Shown: positions 34,115 through 42,233 of the stretch, piece by piece
Layout of the letters: the number at the start of each line of letters is the position of its first letter
Position numbering within the stretch: position 1 is the first letter of the stretch
Notes under the pieces: model-generated
What the model was told of the DNA's origin: nothing
The model's input: the letters and a program-made list of their open reading frames with translations, nothing else
Databases searched by the model: none
Assembly: GCA_046704745.1 (NCBI GenBank)
Contig: JBJKRL010000053.1
Coordinates: 1 to 64,000, forward strand
Direction of reading: 5' to 3'
Source of the DNA: CAWGGS01 sp046704745
Lineage (GTDB): Bacteria > Desulfobacterota > Desulfobulbia > Desulfobulbales > Desulfocapsaceae
Length of the DNA: 64,000 nt
Translations under genes and position numbers: made by a program

Positions 34115-36531
34115 TTGAGTATCTCTCCTGACAAAACCACCATGGTTCCGCCTTCAATCCTTGCCTGGATAGCAAGGGTGGCTCCAATGGCCTTGGCCCG
34201 GTATTTCATGGTATGAAATCCCATTCCTTTTTTCTGGCTCAATGTCTTGCCGACCCCGCAACCGTCATCGGTGATTTGCACCAACAAAAAATTATCAGTA
34301 CAGCGAAAGCGGATATCAATCAGATTGGGTTTGCCATGCCGCGCCGCATTGAATACTGCTTCTCGAGCTATGAAATATATGTGTGTAGCAATAGTATTAT
34401 CCACCAAGCCGATGCCGCTGTCAAATGACAGCACACAACGGATGGGAAAGAGATTTTCTATCTCCACGGCAAGTTCTTCAATGGAGGCCTCTAGACCATG
34501 TTCGATGAGGTGAACCGGGTAAAGCCCCTGGGAGAGTCTGCGTGTTTTCTCAATAGCACTTCTGATAAGATCCCGGATAATCCCAAGTTGCAGGGCCTTC
34601 TCCGGGGCATCATCCTCAAGCTTTTTCTGAAGAACCTTACTGAGCATCTCGACTCCGCTCAGATGAGATCCGAGGTCGTCGTGCAGATCCCGGCCGATTT
34701 GATTTCTCTCTTCCTCGCTGATGGCTATCACCTGTCGCTCAAGTCGCGCCAGTTCTTTTTCTGAATTAATTCGCAGTATGTGTAGCCACATACCTTCCAG
34801 AATCATCCTCATCTGTCTGATATCAGTGTCATCATAAGACATACTGTCGGTACACACCCCGGCAACGATGACAACTTTGCCGCCATTATTGATTGGAATA
34901 TCGATTCGCTGACTGACTTTTATCCCAAAGGGATAGGAAGAGGCATTTTCTCCGTGATCGCTCGTCAGTTGCTCCCCGCTCTTTTGCACGGCACGCCCTG
35001 CAGGTCCCCCATCTTCAAGCCGGCAGGACCCGCTGGTACTCTTGGATATTATTTCCGGCCCTCCCCCCCCTGTTTTGCAAAAAGAGCAGATCGTTAAACG
35101 GGCATCATCAACCGAGGCGATATACCCCTCTTCGCTCCTGGTGATCTGAACGATTCTCTGCAGTGTAAAGTCATAGATATCTTGAAGAGAATGCCCCTCA
35201 AGATGGCCAAGTTGCAGCAAAGTGTCCAGCCGCAGTTCATCCCTGTGCAACAAAAGATCCTGACGGACCATATCATCGACCATTCGATTGGCCAGGAAGG
35301 CCAGCTCCTTAAACTCACTGAAAAGCAGGTCCTCGTTATCCATCTTAACCTTGGAATCGGCGGCTTTTCGAAAAAAATCAGTAAACAGACTGATGGCATG
35401 TCCGATCTTTATCGAATAGGAGTAGCTGGCGACGAGGAGCAAGGTCACGGCAACGGCCAAAAGACTGACAAAAAGAAAGATGTTTTTAAAAGCGATTCTT
35501 TTATAAATCTGGGTCTCCTGTTCTATAGCCATCTCCATTTCGTCCATATTCATGCTCGTTCCAAGAACCCATTGCCAGTTCTTATAAGGCCTGACAAAAA
35601 CGAGCACCTGAGAAAGCTTATGCTGTGGTCCCCTTCTCTCTGTGTAGCTGACATACCCTCCTGAATCACTTTGCAAACCGATTTTAAGAAGTTCCCGACC
35701 GTACGATATTCCGGTATTGCTTGCCAGATCGTTTATTGATCTACCGATAAGTTGTTCGTCCCGGTCACAGATAATCGTCCCGTCATAGCGAAATCCAAAG
35801 ATCTTCCCCTCCTTTCCAAATTTCATCTTCTGGATTCTGGCCAATACCTGTTTTTGAATTATTTCCTCCATATCATCGATATACATTCCGGCGCCGATAT
35901 ACCAATCAAATGGTTTGAAATATTTAACAAATGATATTTTCGGGTAGGTTTTTTCCCGTTGATTTTTCTTGGACCAGTTATACCGAAAAATGCCCGCCTC
36001 TTTTTCCCGGACAATCTTGATAAATTCATCAACCAGATTTTTCCCCCGCACAGGATCCACAGACAGGCTTTTCGTGCCTTCGAATGAAGGGTCATCGGCA
36101 AAAAGATCTATGGTTTTATCATGCACCCTCCCGGCAAAATAGTACCCTCGACCATTGTTCCACCTTATGGGCCGTAGAATTTCGGTCACCATTTCCCGTA
36201 ATTCTTCGACGCTTTTTTCCTCTCTGTATAAACTGTAGATATGGGAGGCAATGGAGTAAGCAGTCTGAACCTTCTCGCGTATCTCCTTTTCGATCATCAT
36301 ATCGGTCTGTGAACGCTTATAGGCTATGAAATCAACCACATTATCCGATTCCTCCCACAACCTGTCCTTGTACCGGGATTCATAATTCTCCCGAATATGC
36401 TCAATGCTCTCCCGATAAACGCTGTATTCGTTGTAGAGCCAGAAAATCCCCATAAACACCATCAGCGACAGGATGACGGCCAGCGACGTATAGAAAGGAG
36501 TTGATGATAAGGATGCTTTTCGTAGTTTCAC
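34111..36531 (-). CDS. Cache-domain sensor histidine kinase (NarX/HisKA_3 type)
   Basis: An 806-aa membrane sensor. It has an N-terminal helix (YTSLAVILSLMVFMGIFWLY) and a large extracytoplasmic double-Cache region to about residue 340 (PIRWNNGRGYYFAGR; GAGMYIDDMEEIIQKQV; GTSMNMDEME). A second helix near 350-370 follows, then a linker and a GAF-like region with CSFCKTGG. The HisKA_3 segment EERNQIGRDLHDDLGSHLSG carries the phospho-accepting His. The HATPase follows to the end. It starts at GTG and is coupled to the regulator below. The upstream gene encodes a periplasmic binding protein, which may feed it a signal. Confidence 0.92.
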   Translation of the reverse strand: MKLRKASLSSTPFYTSLAVILSLMVFMGIFWLYNEYSVYRESIEHIRENYESRYKDRLWEESDNVVDFIAYKRSQTDMMIEKEIREKVQTAYSIASHIYSLYREEKSVEELREMVTEILRPIRWNNGRGYYFAGRVHDKTIDLFADDPSFEGTKSLSVDPVRGKNLVDEFIKIVREKEAGIFRYNWSKKNQREKTYPKISFVKYFKPFDWYIGAGMYIDDMEEIIQKQVLARIQKMKFGKEGKIFGFRYDGTIICDRDEQLIGRSINDLASNTGISYGRELLKIGLQSDSGGYVSYTERRGPQHKLSQVLVFVRPYKNWQWVLGTSMNMDEMEMAIEQETQIYKRIAFKNIFLFVSLLAVAVTLLLVASYSYSIKIGHAISLFTDFFRKAADSKVKMDNEDLLFSEFKELAFLANRMVDDMVRQDLLLHRDELRLDTLLQLGHLEGHSLQDIYDFTLQRIVQITRSEEGYIASVDDARLTICSFCKTGGGGPEIISKSTSGSCRLEDGGPAGRAVQKSGEQLTSDHGENASSYPFGIKVSQRIDIPINNGGKVVIVAGVCTDSMSYDDTDIRQMRMILEGMWLHILRINSEKELARLERQVIAISEEERNQIGRDLHDDLGSHLSGVEMLSKVLQKKLEDDAPEKALQLGIIRDLIRSAIEKTRRLSQGLYPVHLIEHGLEASIEELAVEIENLFPIRCVLSFDSGIGLVDNTIATHIYFIAREAVFNAARHGKPNLIDIRFRCTDNFLLVQITDDGCGVGKTLSQKKGMGFHTMKYRAKAIGATLAIQARIEGGTMVVLSGEILK

Positions 36532-36605
36532 TTTTTACTCATGTAAAAAACAGGTCCGACAGTCATTTGGTTAGTATAAAAAACACGATATCGTGACCGT
36601 TGCCT

Positions 36606-37787
36606 TCACTCCTCGATTTTTTTCAGGGCGGAATTGATTTCAGTTAGATAGATTTTATTGGATCCCTGGTGGTCTGAAGGGCCAAAGTGAAGGATAAGGC
36701 CACCCAGATCGAAAACCCCTATCCTTTCCATTGTTGCTATAAAGTTTTCCCGCGTCAAATCGCCCTGTACCGCTCTGGCAATTCTGCCGAACAGATTTCC
36801 GGCTATATAGCCTTCAAGAGAGACAAAGCTTATGGGGTTGTCGTGCTGGTACTTTCCCATGGCCTCGATATATTCCCTGACGATGGGAATTCCCGTGTCC
36901 TCGGGGAAAGGGACGACCTGACTCACGATAACATTGTGCCCGTATCCTCCCAAAGCCTTTTGCAGACTTTCGGCCCCGACAAAAGATATGCTGCAAAACA
37001 CCTGATTTTGTTTAATCTTTGCTTTGCTCAATTTAATATACTCCGCACAGGCGGAATAGGTCCCGACAAGAACCACTGCCTCGGGTTTTGCCCTGTTAAT
37101 ATCTCTAAGACCACCCAGTACTGCTACGGTATTTCTCTCGTAGGTTCCGGTGGAGACCAGATGCATTCCCCGTTTCTTCAAGGCGATTTTGATTCCCTGC
37201 AGACCGGCAAAGCCGAAACTGTCGTTTTGATAAAAGCAGGCGATTCTCTTTATTTTTCTTGTTTTGGTCAGATAAGAGGCCAGTTTTTCCATCTCCTGGA
37301 AATAGCTGCCACGGATATTGATCACATACCGCCTGAATGGAACTCTTAAGAATTGTGCCCCGGTGAATGGGGCAAAAAAAGGGATTTTGTACTTTTCGAT
37401 AAGTGGAACAACAGCTTCCGAAGTCGGGGTACCGACTTCTCCGATCAGCATAAACACATGCTTATTTTCTATTAATTGCAGGGTATTTCTGACCGCTCTA
37501 TCCGGCTCATATCCATCATCCCGGCTGATCAGGAGAATTTCCCGCCCATTGACCCCGCCGCTGTCATTGATTTTGGAAAAGGCGGCAAGCAGACCCGAAC
37601 GCATTTCAAGTCCAAGATTTTCAGCCGGACCGCTTAAAGCACATGACTCCCCGAGGATTATCGGAGTATTTTCTTCGGCTTTTCCTATTGGAATTGAAAG
37701 AAAAAGGAACAAACAGAGAAAAAAAATCAAAAAAAGACTTCTGCTTCCAGACAGCTTGCAAAGGAAGGTGTTGTTGAAAAATCGCAT
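36606..37787 (-). CDS. Periplasmic substrate-binding protein, Leu/Ile/Val-binding family
   Basis: A 393-aa protein. Start 37787 is preferred because AAGGAGTCC precedes it and MRFFNNTFLCKLSGSRSLF begins a signal peptide ending near IGKAEE. The type I periplasmic fold shows IILGESCALSGPAENLG, then GGVNGREILLISRDDGYEPD and FFAPFTGAQFLR. Such proteins bind amino acids, amides or other small molecules for ABC transporters. No permease or ATPase gene is nearby. The next gene down is a sensor kinase, so a sensory rather than transport role is likely. Confidence 0.85.
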   Translation of the reverse strand: MRFFNNTFLCKLSGSRSLFLIFFLCLFLFLSIPIGKAEENTPIILGESCALSGPAENLGLEMRSGLLAAFSKINDSGGVNGREILLISRDDGYEPDRAVRNTLQLIENKHVFMLIGEVGTPTSEAVVPLIEKYKIPFFAPFTGAQFLRVPFRRYVINIRGSYFQEMEKLASYLTKTRKIKRIACFYQNDSFGFAGLQGIKIALKKRGMHLVSTGTYERNTVAVLGGLRDINRAKPEAVVLVGTYSACAEYIKLSKAKIKQNQVFCSISFVGAESLQKALGGYGHNVIVSQVVPFPEDTGIPIVREYIEAMGKYQHDNPISFVSLEGYIAGNLFGRIARAVQGDLTRENFIATMERIGVFDLGGLILHFGPSDHQGSNKIYLTEINSALKKIEE

Positions 37788-38264
37788 AATCGGACTCCTT
37801 GTACATATGAAAGCTCTCCAGAAACAGGTAGCTGGCATACCGCAATACAGAACTTTCATATTCTGTTGCACCCACAAGGGGGGTAAATGGCCGGCCGGTC
37901 CGGTCAAGCCATTACTGGTTTACATGAAATCCAACAGATGTCTTCTCCTTTTTATAATTTCTATTTCAATCAGGTTTAAGTTGTTGAAAACTTCACAAAC
38001 AATCTATACCATGAGCCTTGCGGATAAAAAAGCACGAATACGATTACTCAACAAGATCTTGTTAAAATGTATATTGATTGCCGCTGGATCTCAGCTTTGT
38101 CCGTAAAGAGGGGTTGCGGCCACCGTTTTCACGGGTGTCTGTGCCCTGGATGGGCACAGTCAAGCCCCCATGGACGGGTTTATGGCGTCCCTTGAAAGGG
38201 GTGGCTACGATCCCGTCGTTTTTACCTGAAATTTGGTGGTAATCAGAAAATGTATTGAACAGAT
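37788..38264. other. Divergent intergenic region with repeat B1
   Basis: This 477-bp stretch separates the binding-protein gene (minus) from fdhD (plus). The half nearest fdhD is repeat B1 (38092-38247). No gene is apparent. Promoters for both divergent genes should lie in the 300 bp on the left. Confidence 0.5.
38092..38247 (+). repeat. 156-bp structured repeat family B, copy B1
   Basis: This segment aligns without gaps to 45108-45263, from CTTTGTCCGTAAA to GGTAATCAGA. It holds a hairpin with arms CTGTGCCC (38139-38146) and GGGCACAG (38152-38159), and a second with GGACG and CGTCC, inside a long outer pairing of TTTTCACGGG with CCCTTGAAAG. It ends 17 bp before the fdhD ATG. Confidence 0.75.
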
Positions 38265-39032
38265 ATGGACATCAAGACAACATTGGTTCACAAATCCACG
38301 GTCATCAGCCGGGAAGGATATATAGGACAGGAAGAAAAACTGGCTATTGAAACACCCTATACCGTTGCCCTCAATGACGAGCCTATCGGTTCGTCCATGG
38401 TGCTTCCTGTTGGACTGGAAGAATTCGGAGTGGGATTTCTGTTCGGTCAAGGATATATAAAATCCCCTCAGGAAGTCAAAGAGGTCTACGTCTGCCCCGA
38501 CGGCCGAATCTCGGTCTATGCCGATGTTGATGACACGGGCCCCAAAGAGGTCATTATAACGTCAGGTTGCGGCGGCACGGGGAAGATCTCCAAAGAAATG
38601 CTCACCGGAGCCTTTGGACCACTACAGGATTACACTCTTCCTTTTGCCGAGATAAAGCAATTTATCCTCCAGGTCCTAAATGCTTCCCGGCTGAACACGG
38701 AAACCCATTGCGTGCACGGTTGCGGCCTCTGGGCCGACGGCGAACTGAAGGCATTTTTCGAGGATGTCGGGCGGCACAACGCAGTGGACAAGATCATGGG
38801 TTTCATACTCCTCGGCAAGGCTTCGGCACGAGGAGCAATATACACGACCGGGCGGCTCACTTCCGACATGGTCCTAAAATGCGCCAGGATCGGGATCCCG
38901 ATCATCATGTCCAGGACCGCACCCTCCTCATTGGGACTGGCCATTGCCGACCAATCCGGTGCCACCCTCATCGGGTATGCCAGGCCTGACAGAATCAATG
39001 CTTTCACTTCGCCTGAGCGCATTATCCTGTAA
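38265..39032 (+). CDS. Formate dehydrogenase accessory sulfurtransferase FdhD
   Basis: A 255-aa protein that passes sulfur from cysteine desulfurase to the Mo-bis-MGD cofactor of formate dehydrogenase. Family marks are VGLEEFGVGFLFGQGYI, FEDVGRHNAVDKIMG, TTGRLTSDMVLKCARIGIPI and SRTAPSSLGLAIA. The loop carrying the CxxC of E. coli FdhD reads ITSGCGGTGK, so only one of the two cysteines is kept. The gene lies next to the formate dehydrogenase locus, on the opposite strand. Repeat B1 occupies its leader. Confidence 0.93.
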   Translation: MDIKTTLVHKSTVISREGYIGQEEKLAIETPYTVALNDEPIGSSMVLPVGLEEFGVGFLFGQGYIKSPQEVKEVYVCPDGRISVYADVDDTGPKEVIITSGCGGTGKISKEMLTGAFGPLQDYTLPFAEIKQFILQVLNASRLNTETHCVHGCGLWADGELKAFFEDVGRHNAVDKIMGFILLGKASARGAIYTTGRLTSDMVLKCARIGIPIIMSRTAPSSLGLAIADQSGATLIGYARPDRINAFTSPERIIL

Positions 39033-39091
39033 ATAGCCTTCCCCCGGTTGCCTGCAACTTTGTGAAGATGGAGTACCAGTGAAAACGTACT

Positions 39092-40033
39092 CTATTTTTC
39101 CATGCCAAGCTCAATCAGCCTCTCAAGCAGAGCGGGAAAAGCAAGACCGTGGGCCGCGGCCGCCTGCGGGAAAAGACTGGTGGGGGTCATTCCTGGAATG
39201 GTATTGGTCTCCAACAAATAAAATCGACCATCTTCGGTCATTATCATGTCGGTACGAGAATAACCGCGCAGTTGCAGAGCCTTGTGGGCTTCAACTCCGT
39301 ACTTCTGCGCTTTTGCTGCAAGGCCGGGGCTTATGGGTGCCGGACAGATCTCATTGGAGGCCCCCGGTTTATATTTTGCATCGTAATCGAAAAAAGTATA
39401 CCCCTCTCCCGGGACAATCTCAATTAAGGGCAAGGCTACGGGATCGGCATTGCCGAGAACCCCCGCGGTTATCTCGCGTCCGGCAATATACTGTTCCACC
39501 ATGACTTCGTTGTCATGGGAAAAAGCCTTTTGGATTCCCATTTGGAGTTCAGTGTCGGTCTTGGCAATGGTCATACCGAGACTTGATCCCTGGCAGACCG
39601 GTTTCACAACCAACGGGAGCCCCAAACGCCCCACGATATCGGAGGCAGAGGCCCCGCTTTTATCGTTCACCATTTCCCAGGCGGCCACAGGAAGACCACG
39701 AAGCTGATACAGTTCCTTTGCCAGGTTTTTATCCATTGCCAGGGCACTGCCCAACACCCTTGAACCTTGATAGGGGATACCCAACAGCTCTAAGAGTCCC
39801 TGGACAGTTCCGTCTTCTCCGAATCTTCCATGTAAGAGAATAAAGGCAAAATCAATCTCCCCTGCTTCAGTCACCAAGGCTGAAAGATCCGTTGCCGGAT
39901 CATATTTTTTTACCTCAAACTTTTCAGGATCCAGCGCCTTCTCAACTCCCTTGGCTCCACTTAACGATACCTCACGCTCCCCGGATTTCCCCCCGGCAAG
40001 CAATGCTACTCGCAGTTTCTTTTTTTGACTCAC
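39092..40033 (-). CDS. D-alanine--D-alanine ligase
   Basis: A 313-aa ATP-grasp enzyme that makes the D-Ala-D-Ala end of peptidoglycan precursors. Signatures are LLAGGKSGEREVSL at the N-terminus, VVKPVCQGSSLGM (ATP lid and substrate loop), YAKYK-like region FFDYDAKYKPGAS, and RTDMIMTEDGRFYLLETNTI at the metal site, then PGMTPTSLFP. Translation starts at GTG with GAGGTG six bases upstream. It lies alone, convergent with fdhD. Confidence 0.96.
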   Translation of the reverse strand: MSQKKKLRVALLAGGKSGEREVSLSGAKGVEKALDPEKFEVKKYDPATDLSALVTEAGEIDFAFILLHGRFGEDGTVQGLLELLGIPYQGSRVLGSALAMDKNLAKELYQLRGLPVAAWEMVNDKSGASASDIVGRLGLPLVVKPVCQGSSLGMTIAKTDTELQMGIQKAFSHDNEVMVEQYIAGREITAGVLGNADPVALPLIEIVPGEGYTFFDYDAKYKPGASNEICPAPISPGLAAKAQKYGVEAHKALQLRGYSRTDMIMTEDGRFYLLETNTIPGMTPTSLFPQAAAAHGLAFPALLERLIELGMEK

Positions 40034-40142
40034 GCCATCACCTCAACGGTTATAGTTTTCTCGAACCGATTTCTCACCCTCAGGCTGCTCTTTAAACATC
40101 CGCAACTTTCCTTCAATCTTCTCTTTCAAGCAGCCTCCCTCT

Positions 40143-40249
40143 AATCCGGATTCCTCATTAATTCAGGCAGTGTCAGGTTCAACGTTTTTGGTTATGAGTT
40201 CCAGCGGCTGTGTTCATAACCAGATATGAAGAAGATGACGCTACCTGAA
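40143..40249 (-). repeat. Palindromic repeat family A, copy A3 (inverted)
   Basis: The segments ATCCGGATTCCTCATTAATTC, GTTCAACGTTTTTGG and CTACCTGAA match, in reverse complement, the order in copies A1 and A2. An inner stem GGTTATGA (40190-40197) / TCATAACC (40214-40221) is conserved as a structure but not in sequence. Confidence 0.55.
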
Positions 40250-40515
40250 AAGCATGAGATCATCTCAATTTTCGCCATTTGCCGTGCTTGAACATGGGAA
40301 TGGACGCTCATGAGAAATCCGGACTGATAGCAGCTATTATGAAACGTCGAAACTGGAAAAGCATTAAAAAAATGGTTCATCCGGTTCAAGGTGCTTATCT
40401 GTAAAGCAGAAAGCGATGCTCATCACTCCCGGATGAACACGACAATCCGGGTTAGGCCTGGCCCAAGGAGCCCTTTAAATTATTCCAAGAAGCCCTTTAT
40501 GTTCCGAGAATTTTA

Positions 40516-40544
40516 TTGACAGATTTTATGCTTCATTATATAAA
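40516..40544 (+). promoter_or_regulatory. Sigma-70 promoter of rpsU
   Basis: TTGACA (40516-40521) and TATAAA (40539-40544) with a 17-bp spacer. It lies 155 bp upstream of the rpsU ATG, which leaves a sizeable leader. Confidence 0.75.
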
Positions 40545-40698
40545 AGCAAGATTATTGTCACGAAATGTACTATGTTTTTACAGATACGAATCCAATTTGT
40601 CTTGTTCATGATAAATCGTAACTGGCAGGATGCAAAAAAGGCTGGTCACAATGGATGATTCTGGATTTATTTGATTAATTCGTCAAACGGAGCCCAAG

Positions 40699-40893
40699 AT
40701 GATAGAAGTTGAAGTTCGAGGAGATCTTGAATATGCCATTCGGCAGCTGAAAAAAAAGCTGCAGATAGATGGAATAAAAAGAGAGCTAAAGCGTCGTGAA
40801 TTTTATGAGAAACCCAGCGTTAAGAAACGGCGTAAACAGGCAGAAGCAAGAAGGAAACTCCGCAAATTCAACCGTACTCGAAAGGCTGCCTAA
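40699..40893 (+). CDS. 30S ribosomal protein bS21
   Basis: A 64-aa basic protein of the small subunit that helps mRNA selection by base pairing near the anti-Shine-Dalgarno region. The signature LEYAIRQLKKKLQIDGI, then LKRREFYEKPS, and a long basic tail KKRRKQAEARRKLRK are all present. The start is clear. It is followed by palindromic DNA at 40959-41026 and a hairpin at 41088-41115 before the recombinase gene. Confidence 0.97.
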   Translation: MIEVEVRGDLEYAIRQLKKKLQIDGIKRELKRREFYEKPSVKKRRKQAEARRKLRKFNRTRKAA

Positions 40894-40958
40894 GCCGTTA
40901 TAGGGCTTATCCACAAACACCATGAACACCTTGCATCTCACCTTCAGGCCATTTTTAC

Positions 40959-41026
40959 TTGCGGCTCAATCGCAAAATCTTCAACGCAGCGCTGCTACGC
41001 CTGCGGTTTTGCGCTTATCGCCGCAA
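40959..41026. repeat. Nested palindromic element downstream of rpsU
   Basis: Three nested inverted pairs: TTGCGGC/GCCGCAA (outer), GCAAAA/TTTTGC, and CGCAG/CTGCG (inner). Such a 68-bp foldback could be a REP-like element or a transcript-end structure. No second copy in the window. Confidence 0.55.
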
Positions 41027-41087
41027 CCAAATCCAACCCGAATCTGAGTGCAATTCTGCCCGAGTTATTTGCGGACAAACCCTTAGG

Positions 41088-41115
41088 TCCCAAGTGCTTC
41101 ATCAGGCACTTGGGA
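41088..41115. terminator. Possible terminator hairpin after rpsU
   Basis: Arms TCCCAAGTGC and GCACTTGGGA form a perfect 10-bp stem with an 8-nt loop. No strong T-run follows on the plus strand, so intrinsic termination is uncertain. Confidence 0.4.
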
Positions 41116-41141
41116 ACGTGCTTAAAACCTCTTGATTTTAA

Positions 41142-42062
41142 AATCCTATCAAACCGTCAACCCTTCCGGAGCACTTTACTACCCTTTTTGAGTCGTTTCT
41201 TCGTTATCTAATTTCTGAGAAGCGACTTGCGGAAAATACCGTCAAAGCGTACTCAGCCGACGTCTTTACTTTTTTATCTTATCTGAAATCACAGGGAAAA
41301 ACTCGGCTTGAAGAAACAGATCAAGCGGTTATTCACGGCTTTCTGGAACAGGCTCGTAATAAACAAATTTCCCATCGCAGCAACGCCAGGCGCATCTCGG
41401 CTCTCAAATCCTTTTTTAATTTCCTTGCTGCAGACGGCGCCATCTCGGGCAACCCCCTTGCTATCATTGATCTACCGCGAGGCGGCCGATCCCTGCCTAA
41501 GGCCCTGACAACAGGCGAGGTGACAAGACTGCTTTCTCCCCCTCCTGTTGCCACGCCACTCGTCATCCGCAATTATGCAATGCTCTGCCTCCTCTACTCC
41601 ACCGGTCTCAGAGTCACTGAGCTTGTTCGCCTCCCCGTTTCCGGCTGCAATCTCATTTCATGTTTCGTCCGAGTTATGGGCAAGGGCAATAAAGAGCGGA
41701 TCATACCTTTCGGTCTGCCTGCCAAGGAAAGCATTGAGAACTATCTTCATAAATCGAGACCATTTATCCTCAAGGGCAAAAGATCCAATTTTCTTTTTAT
41801 AACTTCCAGAGGAAAGGCCATGACCCGGCTGCGTTTCTGGCAGATCCTAAACGAAATGGCCACGGCCGCAGCGATCACGAAAAATATTTCCCCACACATG
41901 TTACGACATTCTTTTGCCACCCACCTTCTGGTACATGGAGCCGACCTCCGAGCGGTGCAGATGATGCTGGGGCACTCGGATATTGCCACAACCCAGATTT
42001 ATACGCAGATTGACCAGGATCGCCTGAAAAGCATTCATAAAAAATTTCATCCCCGCGGCTGA
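41142..42062 (+). CDS. XerC/XerD-like tyrosine recombinase, start unresolved
   Basis: The frame is open from 41142 (after TAA) and encodes 306 aa of a complete tyrosine recombinase. The N-terminal SAM-like domain reads FESFLRYLISEKRLAENTV. The catalytic domain has STGLRVTELVRL (Arg I), VMGKGNKERIIPFG (Lys), HMLRHSFATHLL (His-x-x-Arg), and LGHSDIATTQIYTQ (His and the nucleophilic Tyr). These enzymes resolve chromosome dimers at dif. No ATG, GTG or TTG occurs in frame before GTG 41520, which is inside the catalytic half. Either a rare start codon or an upstream frameshift (CTTTTTG near 41184) is involved. Confidence 0.75.
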   Translation, partial: NPIKPSTLPEHFTTLFESFLRYLISEKRLAENTVKAYSADVFTFLSYLKSQGKTRLEETDQAVIHGFLEQARNKQISHRSNARRISALKSFFNFLAADGAISGNPLAIIDLPRGGRSLPKALTTGEVTRLLSPPPVATPLVIRNYAMLCLLYSTGLRVTELVRLPVSGCNLISCFVRVMGKGNKERIIPFGLPAKESIENYLHKSRPFILKGKRSNFLFITSRGKAMTRLRFWQILNEMATAAAITKNISPHMLRHSFATHLLVHGADLRAVQMMLGHSDIATTQIYTQIDQDRLKSIHKKFHPRG

Positions 42063-42233
42063 TTTTTCGTATTCATTCAAGGAGAAGGCGTGGTACAACT
42101 CTAGGAACCAGAAGACAGATTGGCCAGTTTTATTACCCCGCAAGGGGATTACAAATCATGAGAGCTTATACCAAAGGTATGGCTGGAGGCAGCACCTGGG
42201 AAGCTATCATATAACCCTTTTTCATTATGCCGA

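Larger units (their letters stand above)
40034..40698. other. Intergenic region before rpsU
   Basis: This 665-bp stretch holds repeat A3 (40143-40249), the rpsU promoter (40516-40544), and a 155-nt leader. A tiny open frame (40630-40674, ending TTTATTTGA) lies in the leader. I cannot support it as a gene. Confidence 0.5.

Noticed and set aside
35094..36329. Several frames on both strands within the Cache kinase gene
   Set aside because: All are shadows of the kinase coding frame.
40630..40674. Leader peptide upstream of rpsU
   Set aside because: It has only 14 codons, no clear ribosome binding site, and no amino-acid bias suggestive of attenuation.
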